Notes: generated by a model from the letters alone, not told the origin. Positions 1 through 10,184 are shown, counted from the first letter of the stretch. The stretch: DNA of 43,332 nt from Prolixibacteraceae bacterium (GCA_018648265.1 JABGRN010000043.1:1-43332), one strand, 5' to 3'. Program-made: numbers and translations.

Positions 1-179
1 ATTATGTCATTCTATTATGAATTATACATATATTCCGTGCTTCAGGGTGACGTTCAAAAAAAACAATTCTTTTTAGGACGTCATACTATCTGACAATTGA
101 CGGATTTAGCATCTCCCTGTTATCATCTCATTATACAAGATAAAATCAGATGAACTCCCGAAATGACAAAAAACAATAA
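1..179. repeat. Degenerate intergenic repeat DNA
   Basis: No gene is visible here. Bases 40-53, read on the minus strand, are ACGTCACCCTGAAG, and 12 of 14 bases match ACGTCATGCTGAAG at 30768-30781. A further ACGTCAT core lies at 78-84, and 148-169 ends in a CCGAAATGAC phrase. Such CGTCAnnCTGAA phrases recur between genes in many Bacteroidota genomes. This copy looks eroded, and function and borders are unknown. Confidence 0.4.
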
Positions 180-1196
180 TCAAATACAATTCACTTCCCT
201 TTCTAACTCAACTCCAAATTTTTCAAAAACCGATTGTTTAATTTTTTCTGAAAGCTCAAAAATTTCTTGACCGCTTGCATTGCCATAATTAACCAAAACC
301 AATGCTTGTTTTTCGTGTACCCCGGCATCACCTTCGCGATAACCTTTCCATCCGGCGTTTTCGATTAACCAGCCTGCTGCCAGTTTTACCGTACCATTTT
401 TTGCCGGGTAAGCAGCCAGTTCATTGTATTTTATTTTAAGCTTTTCAGAAATTTCAATATCAATTTCAGGGTTTTTAAAAAAGCTGCCGGCATTACCTAA
501 ATTTTTAACATCGGGGAGTTTCGCCGACCGGATTTCAATAACTGCCTGTCTAATATTTTGAAGGTTTTTTTCGCCTTTTTCTTTTACTTTTTCCTCCAAT
601 ATTCCATATTTCAAATTAAATTCAGGAAATTTATCAAGCCTAAAAACTACTGAAGAAATAATAAACCGGTTTTTTAAGTAGTGTTTAAAAATACTACTTC
701 GATAGGAAAAAAGGCACTCATCGGCTGAAAATTCCATTACTTCTTTTTTCTCCAAATCGTAGCCTTTTATTTTCTCAATAACAGTACAAACTTCCTGGCC
801 ATAAGCACCAATATTTTGTACAGGAGCCGCACCAACAGTTCCTGGAATTAGCGACAAGTTCTCGATTCCACCCAACCGATAATCGACACAGTAACTCACA
901 AATTCGTCCCATTTTTCGCCGGCTCCCACTTCCACCCAAACATTTTGCCGGTCTTCTCTTACTATATCAATCCCCGGAATATTGGGGTGAATTACCTGGC
1001 CATCAAAATCGGTGAGGAATAAAATATTGCTCCCATCGCCAACAACCAGAAGTTTTTCCTCCTTGTCACTTTTGTCCGATCGTAAAAAAATCATCAAATC
1101 TTTCAACTCGGTAAATTCGAAAAAGAATTTTGCCATTGCATCAACACCAAAAGAATTGTATTTTTTTAAAGAATAATTCTCAAAAAAACGAATCAT
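180..1196 (-). CDS. murB: UDP-N-acetylenolpyruvoylglucosamine reductase MurB
   Basis: Cytoplasmic FAD enzyme that reduces UDP-GlcNAc-enolpyruvate to UDP-MurNAc with NADPH, the second committed step of peptidoglycan precursor synthesis. The 338-residue protein has the FAD-binding phrase VVGDGSNILF near residue 50, the central LSLIPGTVGAAPVQNIGAYG segment, YRSSIFK, and NAGSFFKNP carrying the conserved serine that protonates the substrate. The extended C-terminal part (AAGWLIENAGW, then HEKQALVLVNYGNA) fits the E. coli-like type I enzyme, and the length is normal. Transcription probably starts at the TATCTTTG core at 1211-1218, giving a leader of only about 10 nt. The gene stands alone, with a decayed gene just upstream on the same strand. 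Confidence 0.96.
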   Translation of the reverse strand: MIRFFENYSLKKYNSFGVDAMAKFFFEFTELKDLMIFLRSDKSDKEEKLLVVGDGSNILFLTDFDGQVIHPNIPGIDIVREDRQNVWVEVGAGEKWDEFVSYCVDYRLGGIENLSLIPGTVGAAPVQNIGAYGQEVCTVIEKIKGYDLEKKEVMEFSADECLFSYRSSIFKHYLKNRFIISSVVFRLDKFPEFNLKYGILEEKVKEKGEKNLQNIRQAVIEIRSAKLPDVKNLGNAGSFFKNPEIDIEISEKLKIKYNELAAYPAKNGTVKLAAGWLIENAGWKGYREGDAGVHEKQALVLVNYGNASGQEIFELSEKIKQSVFEKFGVELEREVNCI

Positions 1197-1210
1197 AAAA
1201 AAAGTTTTTG

Positions 1211-1218
1211 CAAAGATA
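1211..1218 (-). promoter_or_regulatory. Bacteroidota-type -7 element of murB
   Basis: TATCTTTG on the minus strand fits TAnnTTTG, the -7 core used by the primary sigma factor of this phylum. It ends 14 nt before the murB ATG, so the leader would be very short. No convincing -33 TTTG lies at 19-21 nt upstream. Confidence 0.5.
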
Positions 1219-1514
1219 AAGGAAGTATGGAATATTGAAGATTATTATTAGCCTCAAACTGAGTAACAATCCCAAACTCTATCCTATTTGTTAAGCAAAA
1301 CGTAAAAGATTTGTTGGTGCCAGAAACTGCCTCTTAGATGAAGTACCATTTTTTTTAAACCCCAAAAAGAGCCCGCTTTCGATTTGAAAATTTCCCTTCG
1401 AAATTGTCGATGAACTTTCAGTTTGGTCTGGCTGGTCTGTAATTATTTTTTGTGCAAACAATGGTTTACCAATCAAAAAAAGAATTCGAAAATTATACTT
1501 TTTATCGCTTTCAT
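1215..1514 (-). pseudogene. Decayed N-terminal remnant of a phenol-degradation MetA-like (PF13557-type) protein
   Basis: An ATG at 1512-1514 opens a signal-peptide-like start (MKAIKSIIF) that breaks in a run of seven T; eight T would join it in frame to a stretch ending LIGKPLFAQ. The body reads ITDQPDQTESSSTISKGNFQ, then IESGLFLGF and LAPTNLLRF, the usual N-terminus of PF13557 outer-membrane-associated proteins in this phylum. A second one-base loss near 1295 moves the match to another frame, which continues LTNRIEFGIVTQFE before ending at murB. Two frameshifts plus loss of most of the usual length mark a dead gene. The longest intact piece is only 61 codons (1291-1476). The family name rests on motif recall. 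Confidence 0.65.
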
Positions 1515-1654
1515 AATTTTTGCTAAACTTACATTAATAATATATTGAAATAACACACATTGAAACGTAATTATTTCTATCAACCAGTTTTTATATTTAC
1601 AATTTGTTTAACAAAAAATGAATAAAACAGATGTAAAAATCTCAATATTTACCA

Positions 1655-1662
1655 TACATTTG
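1655..1662 (+). promoter_or_regulatory. -7 element upstream of the SRPBCC gene
   Basis: TACATTTG matches TAnnTTTG and ends 20 nt before the ATG at 1683. No clear -33 TTTG was seen at the expected distance. Confidence 0.45.
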
Positions 1663-1682
1663 GAAAAATTAAATCAATATAT

Positions 1683-2060
1683 ATGAAAAATATTAAACGT
1701 TATTATACCATAAACACTAATCCCCGAGATGTGTACAACGCACTGACAAACAAAACTATAATTGAAATATGGACCGGCGAAGATGCTGAAATGGAAACAG
1801 TTCCGGATTCGAAATTTTCTCTTTGGGAAGGCAGTATTTCGGGTATAAATTTAGAGTTCGAGGAGAATAAAAAAATTGTACAGCAGTGGTTTTTTGAAGG
1901 GCAAAAAGAAGAATCTATAGTAACCATAATTTTACACCCGCACAAAAAAGGCACCAGTGTTGAACTTCATCACAGCAACATTCCCGACGAAGCTTATGAG
2001 AACATTTCAGAAGGTTGGGACGAAGATTATTTTGGGTCGTTGAATGAATTATTTATTTGA
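1683..2060 (+). CDS. SRPBCC / AHSA1-like small protein
   Basis: A 125-residue soluble protein with no signal peptide. The start (IKRYYTINTNPRDVYNALTN) and the following IEIWTGEDAEMET are typical of the Aha1 C-terminal/SRPBCC helix-grip fold. The later pattern, WEGSISGINLEFEENKKIVQ then QWFFEG, is the usual run of strands in that fold, and the end GWDEDYFGSLNE is the long C-terminal helix. Members bind hydrophobic ligands or assist chaperones, but no ligand or partner can be named here. It stands alone, with its own promoter core 20 nt upstream. Family assignment is fairly sure; function is unknown. Confidence 0.82.
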   Translation: MKNIKRYYTINTNPRDVYNALTNKTIIEIWTGEDAEMETVPDSKFSLWEGSISGINLEFEENKKIVQQWFFEGQKEESIVTIILHPHKKGTSVELHHSNIPDEAYENISEGWDEDYFGSLNELFI

Positions 2061-2384
2061 AAAATCAGTTCTTAAAAAGAATAGCAGATTTCCTAAAATT
2101 TAAATAGGCCAAAAATTAATAAATTTGTTTTTTGTACAGAAAAACTGCAAAATTTTGTAACCCAAATCGCAAACATAGATTTTTTAAAACATTGTCTTAA
2201 AATAGGTCTTTTTTAAATTCATTCTATATTAGGTTCAACTGGTTCATTATCATATTCAATTATCTATATATTTATCCTTTTTCAAGAAAAAAAATTACCT
2301 TTGTGATTTTATAAATTTATCGATTATTCTATCAAATTTAATGACAATTCCATTTAGTAGTCATTTAAGTAAATTATACAACAT
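2061..2384. other. Gene-free stretch before aconitase
   Basis: This 324-base AT-rich stretch holds the promoter core of the TCA operon at 2296-2303. No RNA gene, hairpin with a T-tract or gene remnant was seen in it. Confidence 0.5.
2296..2303 (+). promoter_or_regulatory. -7 element of the acn-icd-gltA operon
   Basis: TACCTTTG fits TAnnTTTG. It lies 82 nt before the aconitase ATG, leaving a leader of about 75 nt. It is the best promoter candidate for the three TCA genes, as the downstream gaps have no equal match. Confidence 0.5.
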
Positions 2385-4646
2385 ATGTTCGATTTAAACT
2401 TGATTAAAAAAATTTATACTGAATTACCATCCAAGGTTAAAAAAGTTAAGAATGAACTAAAACGCCCTCTAACTTACGCCGAAAAAATTCTTTATTCGCA
2501 TTTGTTCGAATCACAAAATCTTAAAAAATTTGAACGTGGAAATGCATATGTTGACTTTGCTCCCGACCGGGTAGCAATGCAAGATGCAACGGCTCAAATG
2601 GCTTTATTACAGTTTATTAATTCAGGAAAAAAAGCTACAGCAGTTCCTTCAACAGTTCATTGCGACCACCTTATTCAGGCACAAGTTGAAGGAAAAACCG
2701 ACCTTGGTGTTGCAAAAAATGCAAACAAAGAGGTTTACGATTTTTTAGAATCTGTATCGAACAAATATGGAATTGGTTTTTGGAAACCCGGTGCTGGAAT
2801 TATTCATCAGGTTGTTTTAGAAAACTATGCATTTCCGGGAGGGATGATGATTGGAACCGACTCGCACACCGTTAATGCTGGTGGGCTTGGAATGGTTGCA
2901 ATTGGAGTTGGCGGTGCTGATGCCGTCGATGTGATGGCAGGAATGGCATGGGAACTTAAAATGCCAAAATTAATTGGAGTAAAACTTACCGGGAAATTAA
3001 GTGGTTGGGCTGCTGCCAAAGATGTTATTCTGAAAGTTGCAGGTATTTTAACCGTTAAAGGTGGAACCGGTGCAATTGTCGAATATTTTGGCGAAGGAGC
3101 AAAGTCATTGTCAGCCACCGGAAAAGGAACTATTTGTAACATGGGTGCAGAAGTAGGCGCAACAACTAGTATGTTTGCTTACGACAAAAGTATTGAAAGA
3201 TACCTCGCAGCAACTGGCAGAAAAGAAGTTGCCGAACTTGCAAATATGGTAAAAGCAGATTTAGAGGCCGATCCTGAAGTTTACGAAAACCCGGACATTT
3301 ATTATGACCAGGTAATAGAAATTAATTTATCGGAATTAGAACCACACATTAACGGACCATTTACGCCAGACCGTGCAACACCTATTTCAAAAATTGGAGA
3401 AGTTGCAAAAGAAAATGGATGGCCACTTGAAGTCTCGGTTGGATTAATAGGAAGTTGTACAAACTCATCGTACGAAGATATTTCCAGAGCCGCTTCAATT
3501 GCAAATCAAGCAGTTGAAAAAGGACTAAATACAAATGCAGAATATTCAATTACTCCAGGTTCCGAACAAGTACGTTACACCATTGAACGGGATGGTTTTA
3601 TCGGAACATTTGAAAAAATGGGAGGTAAAGTTTTTGCGAATGCATGTGGTCCTTGTATCGGACAGTGGGCACGAGAGGGAGCTGACAAACAAGAGAAAAA
3701 TACTATTGTACATTCGTTTAACCGAAACTTTTCGAAACGTGCAGATGGCAATCCAAATACCCACGCTTTTGTAGCTTCGCCGGAAATAGTTACAGCTTTG
3801 GCAATTGCCGGTCGATTGGATTTTAACCCAATAACCGACACCTTAACAAATGCGAACGGAGAACAAGTAAAATTAGATGCTCCTTCAGGAGAAGAATTAC
3901 CTTCAAAAGGATTTGCAGTTGAAGATGCAGGATTTCAGGCACCGGCTGAAGATGGTTCAGGTGTTGAGATTTCTGTTGATTCAGATTCAAAAAGATTACA
4001 GTTATTATACGAATTTGAATCTTGGAATAATAAAAATATTACCGGAGCAAAATTGCTAATTAAAGCACTTGGAAAATGCACAACCGACCACATTTCAATG
4101 GCTGGTCCATGGTTGCGTTTCCGCGGGCATTTAGATAATATTTCGAATAACATGTTAATTGGTGCGGTTAATGCATTTAATAGCGAATCGAACAAAGTTA
4201 AAAACCAATTAACCGGCGAATACAACGAAGTTCCGGCAGTTCAAAGAGAATACAAAGCGGCTGGAATTCCAACAGTTGTTATTGGCGACCAGAATTATGG
4301 AGAAGGCTCATCTCGCGAACATGCTGCAATGGAACCACGCCATTTGGGAGTTAAGGCAGTAATCGTAAAATCGTTTGCACGAATTCACGAAACCAACCTT
4401 AAAAAACAGGGAATGCTTGGTTTGACTTTTGCCAACGAAAACGACTACGATTTAATTCAGGAAGATGATACATTCAACTTTATTGATTTAGTTGAATTTG
4501 CACCTGGCAAACCGTTAACTATTGAAATCGTTCATGCAGATAAAACAAAAGACACTATTACTGTTAACCATACTTATAATGAGCAGCAAATAGATTGGTT
4601 TAGAAACGGTTCAGCATTAAATTTAATCAAGAAACAAAATAATTAG
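2385..4646 (+). CDS. acnA: Aconitate hydratase, mitochondrial type
   Basis: Cytoplasmic [4Fe-4S] enzyme that interconverts citrate and isocitrate in the TCA cycle. The 753-residue length and the start fit the mitochondrial-type aconitase rather than the longer AcnA/IRP type or AcnB. The cluster ligands are visible as Cys358 (in GSCTNSS) and Cys421/Cys424 (in ACGPCIGQW), the same numbers used for mature mammalian aconitase. [11 protein letters not shown] (near 158), a DHISMAGPW segment (near 570) and the swivelling-domain loop [20 protein letters not shown] (near 635) are all present. It is first in an operon with icd (14 nt gap) and citrate synthase. A mitochondrial-like aconitase has been described in Bacteroides fragilis, and this copy is of that kind. 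Confidence 0.96.
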   Translation: MFDLNLIKKIYTELPSKVKKVKNELKRPLTYAEKILYSHLFESQNLKKFERGNAYVDFAPDRVAMQDATAQMALLQFINSGKKATAVPSTVHCDHLIQAQVEGKTDLGVAKNANKEVYDFLESVSNKYGIGFWKPGAGIIHQVVLENYAFPGGMMIGTDSHTVNAGGLGMVAIGVGGADAVDVMAGMAWELKMPKLIGVKLTGKLSGWAAAKDVILKVAGILTVKGGTGAIVEYFGEGAKSLSATGKGTICNMGAEVGATTSMFAYDKSIERYLAATGRKEVAELANMVKADLEADPEVYENPDIYYDQVIEINLSELEPHINGPFTPDRATPISKIGEVAKENGWPLEVSVGLIGSCTNSSYEDISRAASIANQAVEKGLNTNAEYSITPGSEQVRYTIERDGFIGTFEKMGGKVFANACGPCIGQWAREGADKQEKNTIVHSFNRNFSKRADGNPNTHAFVASPEIVTALAIAGRLDFNPITDTLTNANGEQVKLDAPSGEELPSKGFAVEDAGFQAPAEDGSGVEISVDSDSKRLQLLYEFESWNNKNITGAKLLIKALGKCTTDHISMAGPWLRFRGHLDNISNNMLIGAVNAFNSESNKVKNQLTGEYNEVPAVQREYKAAGIPTVVIGDQNYGEGSSREHAAMEPRHLGVKAVIVKSFARIHETNLKKQGMLGLTFANENDYDLIQEDDTFNFIDLVEFAPGKPLTIEIVHADKTKDTITVNHTYNEQQIDWFRNGSALNLIKKQNN

Positions 4647-4660
4647 TAATTCAAGAAAAC

Positions 4661-5887
4661 ATGCAGAAAATTAAAGTTCAAAATCCGGTTGTAGAACTCG
4701 ATGGTGATGAAATGACCAGAGTAATATGGGATTTCATTAAACAAAAATTAATCCTCCCATATTTAGATATCGATCTAAAATATTACGATTTGGGAATGGA
4801 GAGTCGTGATGCAACCGATGATCAAATTACAATTGATTCGGCAAATGCCATAAAAAAATATGGAGTAGGTGTAAAATGTGCAACCATTACTCCAGACGAA
4901 GCTCGCGTTGAAGAATTCGGGTTAAAAGAAATGTGGAAATCACCGAATGGAACTATTCGTAACATTTTAGGTGGAACTGTTTTTCGCGAACCTATTTTAA
5001 TTAATAATATACCTCGTTTGGTACCTGGCTGGACAAAACCAATTTGTATTGGTCGTCACGCTTTTGGTGACCAATACCGTGCAACCGATTTTCTTGCAAA
5101 AGGAAAAGGTAAACTAACAATAAGTTTTACTCCTGAAGATGGAAGTGAACCTACAACACACAATGTTTACGATTTTGAAGGCGATGGAATTGCCATGGCA
5201 ATGTACAACACCGACGAGTCTATTCGAGGATTTGCACACTCGTGCATGCAACAAGCCATCGACAAAAAATGGCCTTTGTACATGTCAACAAAAAATACAA
5301 TTCTAAAAAGATACGACGGTAGATTTAAAGATATTTTCCAGGAAATTTTTGATGCCGATTACAAAGAGAAATTCGAAGAACTTGGAATTACTTACGAACA
5401 CCGGTTAATTGACGACATGGTTGCAGCAGCCATGAAATGGGAAGGTGGCTATGTTTGGGCTTGTAAAAACTACGATGGTGACGTTCAAAGTGACACCGTT
5501 GCTCAAGGATTCGGCTCACTTGGTTTAATGACTTCAACTCTTGTTACACCTGATGGGAAAACGATGGAAGCTGAAGCTGCGCACGGAACAGTGACTCGTC
5601 ATTTCCGTCAACACCAAAATGGAAATCCAACATCAACGAACCCAATTGCATCTATTTTTGCATGGACTCGTGGTTTAGCATTTCGTGGAAAACTGGATAA
5701 TCACCAGGAACTAATTGATTTTGCAAACACACTTGAACAAGTATGTATCGAAACAGTTGAGAGCGGAAAAATGACCAAAGACCTTGCTCTAATTATTCAT
5801 GGAAAAGAATTAAAAGAGGAAAATTATCTAACAACACAAGGTTTTCTTGAAGCATTAGACGAAAATCTTAAAGCGAAACTTAATTAA
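4661..5887 (+). CDS. icd: Isocitrate dehydrogenase (NADP-dependent, eukaryote-like type)
   Basis: Oxidative decarboxylation of isocitrate to 2-oxoglutarate, most likely with NADP+. The 408-residue protein begins [20 protein letters not shown], the hallmark of the homodimeric type II enzymes shared with eukaryotes. The isocitrate-binding phrase SPNGTIRN lies near residue 94, the metal-binding acidic region is in [10 protein letters not shown] (near 270), and the coenzyme site is in [20 protein letters not shown] (near 305), whose Arg and His favour NADP. It starts 14 nt after aconitase, so the two are almost surely cotranscribed. Coenzyme choice is inferred from family pattern. Confidence 0.95.
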   Translation: MQKIKVQNPVVELDGDEMTRVIWDFIKQKLILPYLDIDLKYYDLGMESRDATDDQITIDSANAIKKYGVGVKCATITPDEARVEEFGLKEMWKSPNGTIRNILGGTVFREPILINNIPRLVPGWTKPICIGRHAFGDQYRATDFLAKGKGKLTISFTPEDGSEPTTHNVYDFEGDGIAMAMYNTDESIRGFAHSCMQQAIDKKWPLYMSTKNTILKRYDGRFKDIFQEIFDADYKEKFEELGITYEHRLIDDMVAAAMKWEGGYVWACKNYDGDVQSDTVAQGFGSLGLMTSTLVTPDGKTMEAEAAHGTVTRHFRQHQNGNPTSTNPIASIFAWTRGLAFRGKLDNHQELIDFANTLEQVCIETVESGKMTKDLALIIHGKELKEENYLTTQGFLEALDENLKAKLN

Positions 5888-5978
5888 CAGGTTTTCAATC
5901 GATAACCAATTATTTTATTATATTGGCAAACCGATATTCAACATAGACAATAAAAAAAATTAAATAAAAAATTATAAT

Positions 5979-7298
5979 ATGGAATACATTAAGTACAGAT
6001 TTTTTGAAAAAGCAAGCAAATGTTCAAAAGAGTTTCAACGGATTAAAAAAGACCATGGCGACAAAGTTATTGCCCAGGTAACTCTGGGACAAGTATTAAC
6101 AGGAATGAAAGGTATTCCGCTTTTGGTTACCGACACATCAAAACTTGATCCTGCAGAAGGAATTCGTTTTAAAGGTTATTCAATTCCTGAATTACAGGAA
6201 AAACTCCCAAAACTTTCTCCTGATGACGAGCCACTTCCAGAAGGTCTTTTTTATTTAATGCTAATTGGTGAAATTCCAACTTTAGAGGATGTTCAAAACC
6301 TATCGAGAGATTTTGCAACAAGGGCACACGTTCCGCAACACGTTTATGATGTAATTGATGCATTACCAAAAAACTCGAAACCAATGACACAGTTTACAGC
6401 TGCAATTGTGTCTATGTCAACCGAATCAATTTTTCAAAAAGCATATCGTGCTGGTGTAAATAAAAAATATTATTGGGATTCGACCTACGAAGATGTAATG
6501 AATCTAATTGCCAAATTACCGCGAATTGCAGCTTATATTTATCGCCGTAATTTTCATAACGAAGAACATATTAGTGCTAATCCGCACCTCGACTGGGCTG
6601 GAAACCTGGCACACATGATGGGGTTTGACTCAGAAGATATGAGACGTTTATTCCGAATGTACATGTTAATCCATGCCGACCATGAAGGTGGTAATGTTTC
6701 TGCTCACACAGCACATTTGGTAGGTTCCGCACTTAGCAATCCATATTATTCTTATGCCGCAGCTATGACAGGTTTAGCTGGTCCATTACACGGATTTGCC
6801 AACCAGGATGTAATGCACTGGATGTTTGAAATGATGGAAGAACTTGACACAGAAGCTCCAAGCGACGAACAAGTTGCCGCATATATTAAACAAACTCTTG
6901 AGCAAGGCCGTGTTATCCCGGGATACGGACATGCTGTTTTACGTAAAACCGACCCAAGATTTGAAGCACAGCAGGAATTTGCCAATAAATATATTAAAGA
7001 CGATAAAATGGTCAATCTTGTGAATCAGTTGTACCGCGTTGTTCCACCGATTTTATCAACAATAGGAAAAATTAAAAATCCATGGCCAAATGTTGATGCT
7101 TACAGCGGATCATTGCTTTATCACTACGGAATTAAAGAATATTCCTTCTATACCGTAATGTTTGGCGTTTCCAGGGCATTAGGAGTTTTAGCTTCGTTAA
7201 CCAACGACAGAATTTATGGTATGCCACTTGAAAGGCCAACTTCTCATCCACTTTGCTGGTTCAGGGAAAAAGCTGACGGGGTAGATGACATTTGTTAG
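5979..7298 (+). CDS. gltA: Citrate synthase, eukaryote-like type I
   Basis: Condenses acetyl-CoA and oxaloacetate to citrate. The 439-residue protein resembles the dimeric mitochondrial enzyme rather than the hexameric NADH-regulated form. The three catalytic positions are visible: His in GLAGPLHGFANQDV (near 272), His in PGYGHAVLRKTDPR (near 318) and Asp in NVDAYSGSLLYHYG (near 373). The N-terminal part (GLFYLMLIGEIPT near 89) carries the usual large-domain helices. It lies 91 nt after icd on the same strand and is followed by a strong terminator, so it is the last gene of the unit. No strong separate promoter core was seen in the gap. Confidence 0.95.
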   Translation: MEYIKYRFFEKASKCSKEFQRIKKDHGDKVIAQVTLGQVLTGMKGIPLLVTDTSKLDPAEGIRFKGYSIPELQEKLPKLSPDDEPLPEGLFYLMLIGEIPTLEDVQNLSRDFATRAHVPQHVYDVIDALPKNSKPMTQFTAAIVSMSTESIFQKAYRAGVNKKYYWDSTYEDVMNLIAKLPRIAAYIYRRNFHNEEHISANPHLDWAGNLAHMMGFDSEDMRRLFRMYMLIHADHEGGNVSAHTAHLVGSALSNPYYSYAAAMTGLAGPLHGFANQDVMHWMFEMMEELDTEAPSDEQVAAYIKQTLEQGRVIPGYGHAVLRKTDPRFEAQQEFANKYIKDDKMVNLVNQLYRVVPPILSTIGKIKNPWPNVDAYSGSLLYHYGIKEYSFYTVMFGVSRALGVLASLTNDRIYGMPLERPTSHPLCWFREKADGVDDIC

Positions 7299-7323
7299 TC
7301 AAAAATAATTTTACACAATAATT

Positions 7324-7352
7324 AAAGCCGGAATTTTTCCGGCTTTTTTTTG
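7324..7352 (+). terminator. Rho-independent terminator of the TCA operon
   Basis: A 10-bp perfect stem (7324-7333 with 7337-7346, core AGCCGGAA/TTCCGGCT) closes a 3-base loop and runs straight into a T-tract of eight or more. Confidence 0.92.
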
Positions 7353-7421
7353 TACTTTTTTCTCATTGGTAATTTCTTTATTCTTATCTTTTACTTTCGA
7401 AAAAATTAAATCGAAGTTCAA

Positions 7422-10184
7422 ATGGAATCAAGATCAAATCGGCGCGACTTTTTAAAAATCATCGGAACAGGAGCATCTTATATTGCAATTACATCAACAC
7501 TTTGGGGAATTAACGCCTGTAATCAAAAAATAACAGACGAGGACCTTTTCCATCTGTTTTCAAATCCACCAGCCGAAGCAAAACCTTTTTACCGATGGTG
7601 GTGGAATGGGAATCTGCTTACTAAAAAAGAAGTAATCCGCGAGTTGAAAATTATGAAAAGTGCAGGTGCCGGAGGAGTAGAAATTAATCCAATTGCCCTA
7701 AATCCAGCTGTAAAAAATCCGATAGGTAAAGAACTGGAATGGCTCAGCAACGAATGGATTGAAATTCTTAATACTGCCATTAACAAAGGAAAAGAACTTG
7801 GAATGATTTCGGATTTGATAATCGGGACCGGCTGGCCTTTTGGAGGGAAATTTTTAGATGATTCGGAAACAATTCAGGGACACGATATTTATACAGAAAA
7901 AATTAACGGACCAACGATTTATAGTTTCAATAATAAAAATTTAAATGAAGGAGCAGTTATTACTCATGCACAACTTATTCCAGTTCCAATAAAAAATTTT
8001 AATGAAGTTAAAGCAATTACTAATGAAATTCAAAATGGAACTGTTTCCATTCCTTCAGGTGAATTTGAAATTTCAGTAATTAGTTGGCGCAACAAATTCC
8101 GCGATGTAATGCACGGTGCACCAGGTGGAGACGGCCCTGTTCTTGATCATTTTAATAAAAAAGCAGTTGAGAAGTATTTAAACCGGACTTCCGACGGGTT
8201 AAAACCATTTCTTGGCGACAACCTTGGAAGCAGTATTCGTTCGATGTTTTGCGATAGTATAGAATTAAGCGGTGCCAACTGGACCAGCGATTTCCGTGAG
8301 GAATTTAAAAACAGGAACGCTTACGACATTTGGGAATTTCTACCCTTAATCCTTAATAACAATTTAAATGCTGAAGGTGATTTTTCCGACACCTTATTAC
8401 GAGCAAGGTACGACTACTATTCCACACTTTCTGAGCTTTTTATGGACCGATTTATTAAACCATTTCATATGTGGTGCCAAAAGGTTGGGGTAAAAAGCCG
8501 TTATCAAGCCTATGGTCATCCGTGGGTACCCACTGATTTATTAGATGGGAATATGATACCAGATATTCCCGAAGGAGATCAATGGTTGTTTAATGGTGGT
8601 TGGACAGAAACTCAACTCGACCAGATTCGCTACGCAATTTGGGATAAATACACTTCGTCGGCTGTACATTTACGCGGATTAAAAATCGCTTCTTGCGAGG
8701 CGATGACAAATACTTCCGGGGTTTTTTCTGCCTCTCTTGAATACATAAAACAGGCAACCGATATTAATGTAGTTGCCGGGATTAACCACCTTGTTTTGCA
8801 TGGTTGGAACTACAGTCCACCCGAAGCCGGATTCCCGGGCTGGATGCGTTATGGAACCTATTTTAGTGAAAAAAATCCCTGGTTTCCATACTTAAAATTA
8901 TGGTCGGATTATGCAGCGCGTTTAAGTGCTGTTTTTCAAAATAGCCAGGCGGTGAGCCAGGTTGCAATAATTGGTCCAACCGCAGATCGATGGAGCGAAA
9001 GCGGGCTCGATCGAAATCCATTCCTGAAAGAACCCTGGTATTTACACAGTTTATGGCAATCCATGAATCACAACGGTTATTGTTCCGATTATTTAAACCC
9101 AAGAATATTTTCGGAGGCGGATTATGAAAATGGGCAAATTAATTATGGCCCAATGAGTTACCAAACAGTTATAATATGTGGAATGGAATCAATCTTTCCT
9201 GAATTTATCGATTCATTGTCGGAGTATGCAAATTCAGGTGGTAAAATAATTTTTATTGATAAAATCCCGTCGAAAAGTCCGGGGATGAAATTTAAAGGAA
9301 ATTTTATTGTAAAAGAAAAAATGGCTGTGTTATTTAGTCAATTTTCTAAAAATGTAATTGTTGTTGATGCGCCACAAAAAGGAAATTTGGAAAAACTGAC
9401 AGAGTGGACAAAAGAACTACTTTCAAAACAAAATATAAAACCAGGTGTAAAAATTTCAATTCCCGATGAACGTTTGTATTTATATCAGGCTGAAAACGAG
9501 GGAAAACCGGTATTTTTCTTTTCTAATCAAAACCGTAGTAAATCTATTTCTTTTGATGCAGAATTCGAAAACGAGAAACTGTATCCGTGGAGATGGAATG
9601 CCGAAACCGGAAAAAAATCCCTTTTCTCAATAAACAAGAAAAATATTTCTATTCACCTGGAACCGTTAGAATCTTTACTTCTGGTCTTTTCAGTGCAACA
9701 AGGTGAAATTCTAAAAATTAAAAAATCTATTCCTTCCAAAGAAATAAATCTTAATGAAAAATGGCACGCAGAATTTTTCCCTGTTGAAGGGGAATCTTTC
9801 AAAAAAGAAATTCCTGTTTTAGGCGATTTATCAAAAATAACCGGAACAAATACTTTTGGCGGAACTATTGTTTACCAAAAAACAGTGGAATTAAATAGTC
9901 AGACAACACTTAGTTTGGGAAAAGTTGCAGAAACTGCCGAGGTAACTTTAAATGGTAAAAATCTTGGTGTTAAATGGTGGGGCGAAAAAACTTTCGATAT
10001 ATCAGGCACAAAAAACGTTGGCACAAACAATTTGGAAATTAAGGTAACAACATTGCTTTGGAATTACTGCAATTCGTTTACCATGGAAGAAAATCCGATG
10101 GCAAAACTTTGGGCAAACAATAACAAAATAAAAGATAACAAACCACTTAGCACAGGATTAATAGGCCCTGTTATTATTTCTTAA
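7422..10184 (+). CDS. GH106 family glycoside hydrolase (alpha-L-rhamnosidase-like), Tat-exported
   Basis: Predicted inverting glycosidase acting outside the cytoplasm, most likely on terminal alpha-L-rhamnose of complex glycans. The N-terminus NRRDFLKIIGTGASYIA is a twin-arginine signal, and a Cys at the end of the hydrophobic part (WGINAC, residue 33) would allow lipid attachment. The start of the mature domain, PPAEAKPFYRWWWNG followed by ELKIMKSAGAGGVEINPI, is the GH106 (PF17132) signature. The C-terminal end (near residues 830-920) has the galactose-binding-like pattern VTLNGKNLGVKWWG. Length 920 is normal for the family. Catalytic Glu residues were not assigned. It follows the TCA terminator and leads a group of carbohydrate genes on the plus strand. 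Family sure, exact substrate not. Confidence 0.85.
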   Translation: MESRSNRRDFLKIIGTGASYIAITSTLWGINACNQKITDEDLFHLFSNPPAEAKPFYRWWWNGNLLTKKEVIRELKIMKSAGAGGVEINPIALNPAVKNPIGKELEWLSNEWIEILNTAINKGKELGMISDLIIGTGWPFGGKFLDDSETIQGHDIYTEKINGPTIYSFNNKNLNEGAVITHAQLIPVPIKNFNEVKAITNEIQNGTVSIPSGEFEISVISWRNKFRDVMHGAPGGDGPVLDHFNKKAVEKYLNRTSDGLKPFLGDNLGSSIRSMFCDSIELSGANWTSDFREEFKNRNAYDIWEFLPLILNNNLNAEGDFSDTLLRARYDYYSTLSELFMDRFIKPFHMWCQKVGVKSRYQAYGHPWVPTDLLDGNMIPDIPEGDQWLFNGGWTETQLDQIRYAIWDKYTSSAVHLRGLKIASCEAMTNTSGVFSASLEYIKQATDINVVAGINHLVLHGWNYSPPEAGFPGWMRYGTYFSEKNPWFPYLKLWSDYAARLSAVFQNSQAVSQVAIIGPTADRWSESGLDRNPFLKEPWYLHSLWQSMNHNGYCSDYLNPRIFSEADYENGQINYGPMSYQTVIICGMESIFPEFIDSLSEYANSGGKIIFIDKIPSKSPGMKFKGNFIVKEKMAVLFSQFSKNVIVVDAPQKGNLEKLTEWTKELLSKQNIKPGVKISIPDERLYLYQAENEGKPVFFFSNQNRSKSISFDAEFENEKLYPWRWNAETGKKSLFSINKKNISIHLEPLESLLLVFSVQQGEILKIKKSIPSKEINLNEKWHAEFFPVEGESFKKEIPVLGDLSKITGTNTFGGTIVYQKTVELNSQTTLSLGKVAETAEVTLNGKNLGVKWWGEKTFDISGTKNVGTNNLEIKVTTLLWNYCNSFTMEENPMAKLWANNNKIKDNKPLSTGLIGPVIIS

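Noticed and set aside
1291-1476. A 61-codon minus-strand open frame that could be a small gene
   Set aside because: It continues in other frames on both sides as one larger family, so it is a piece of a pseudogene.
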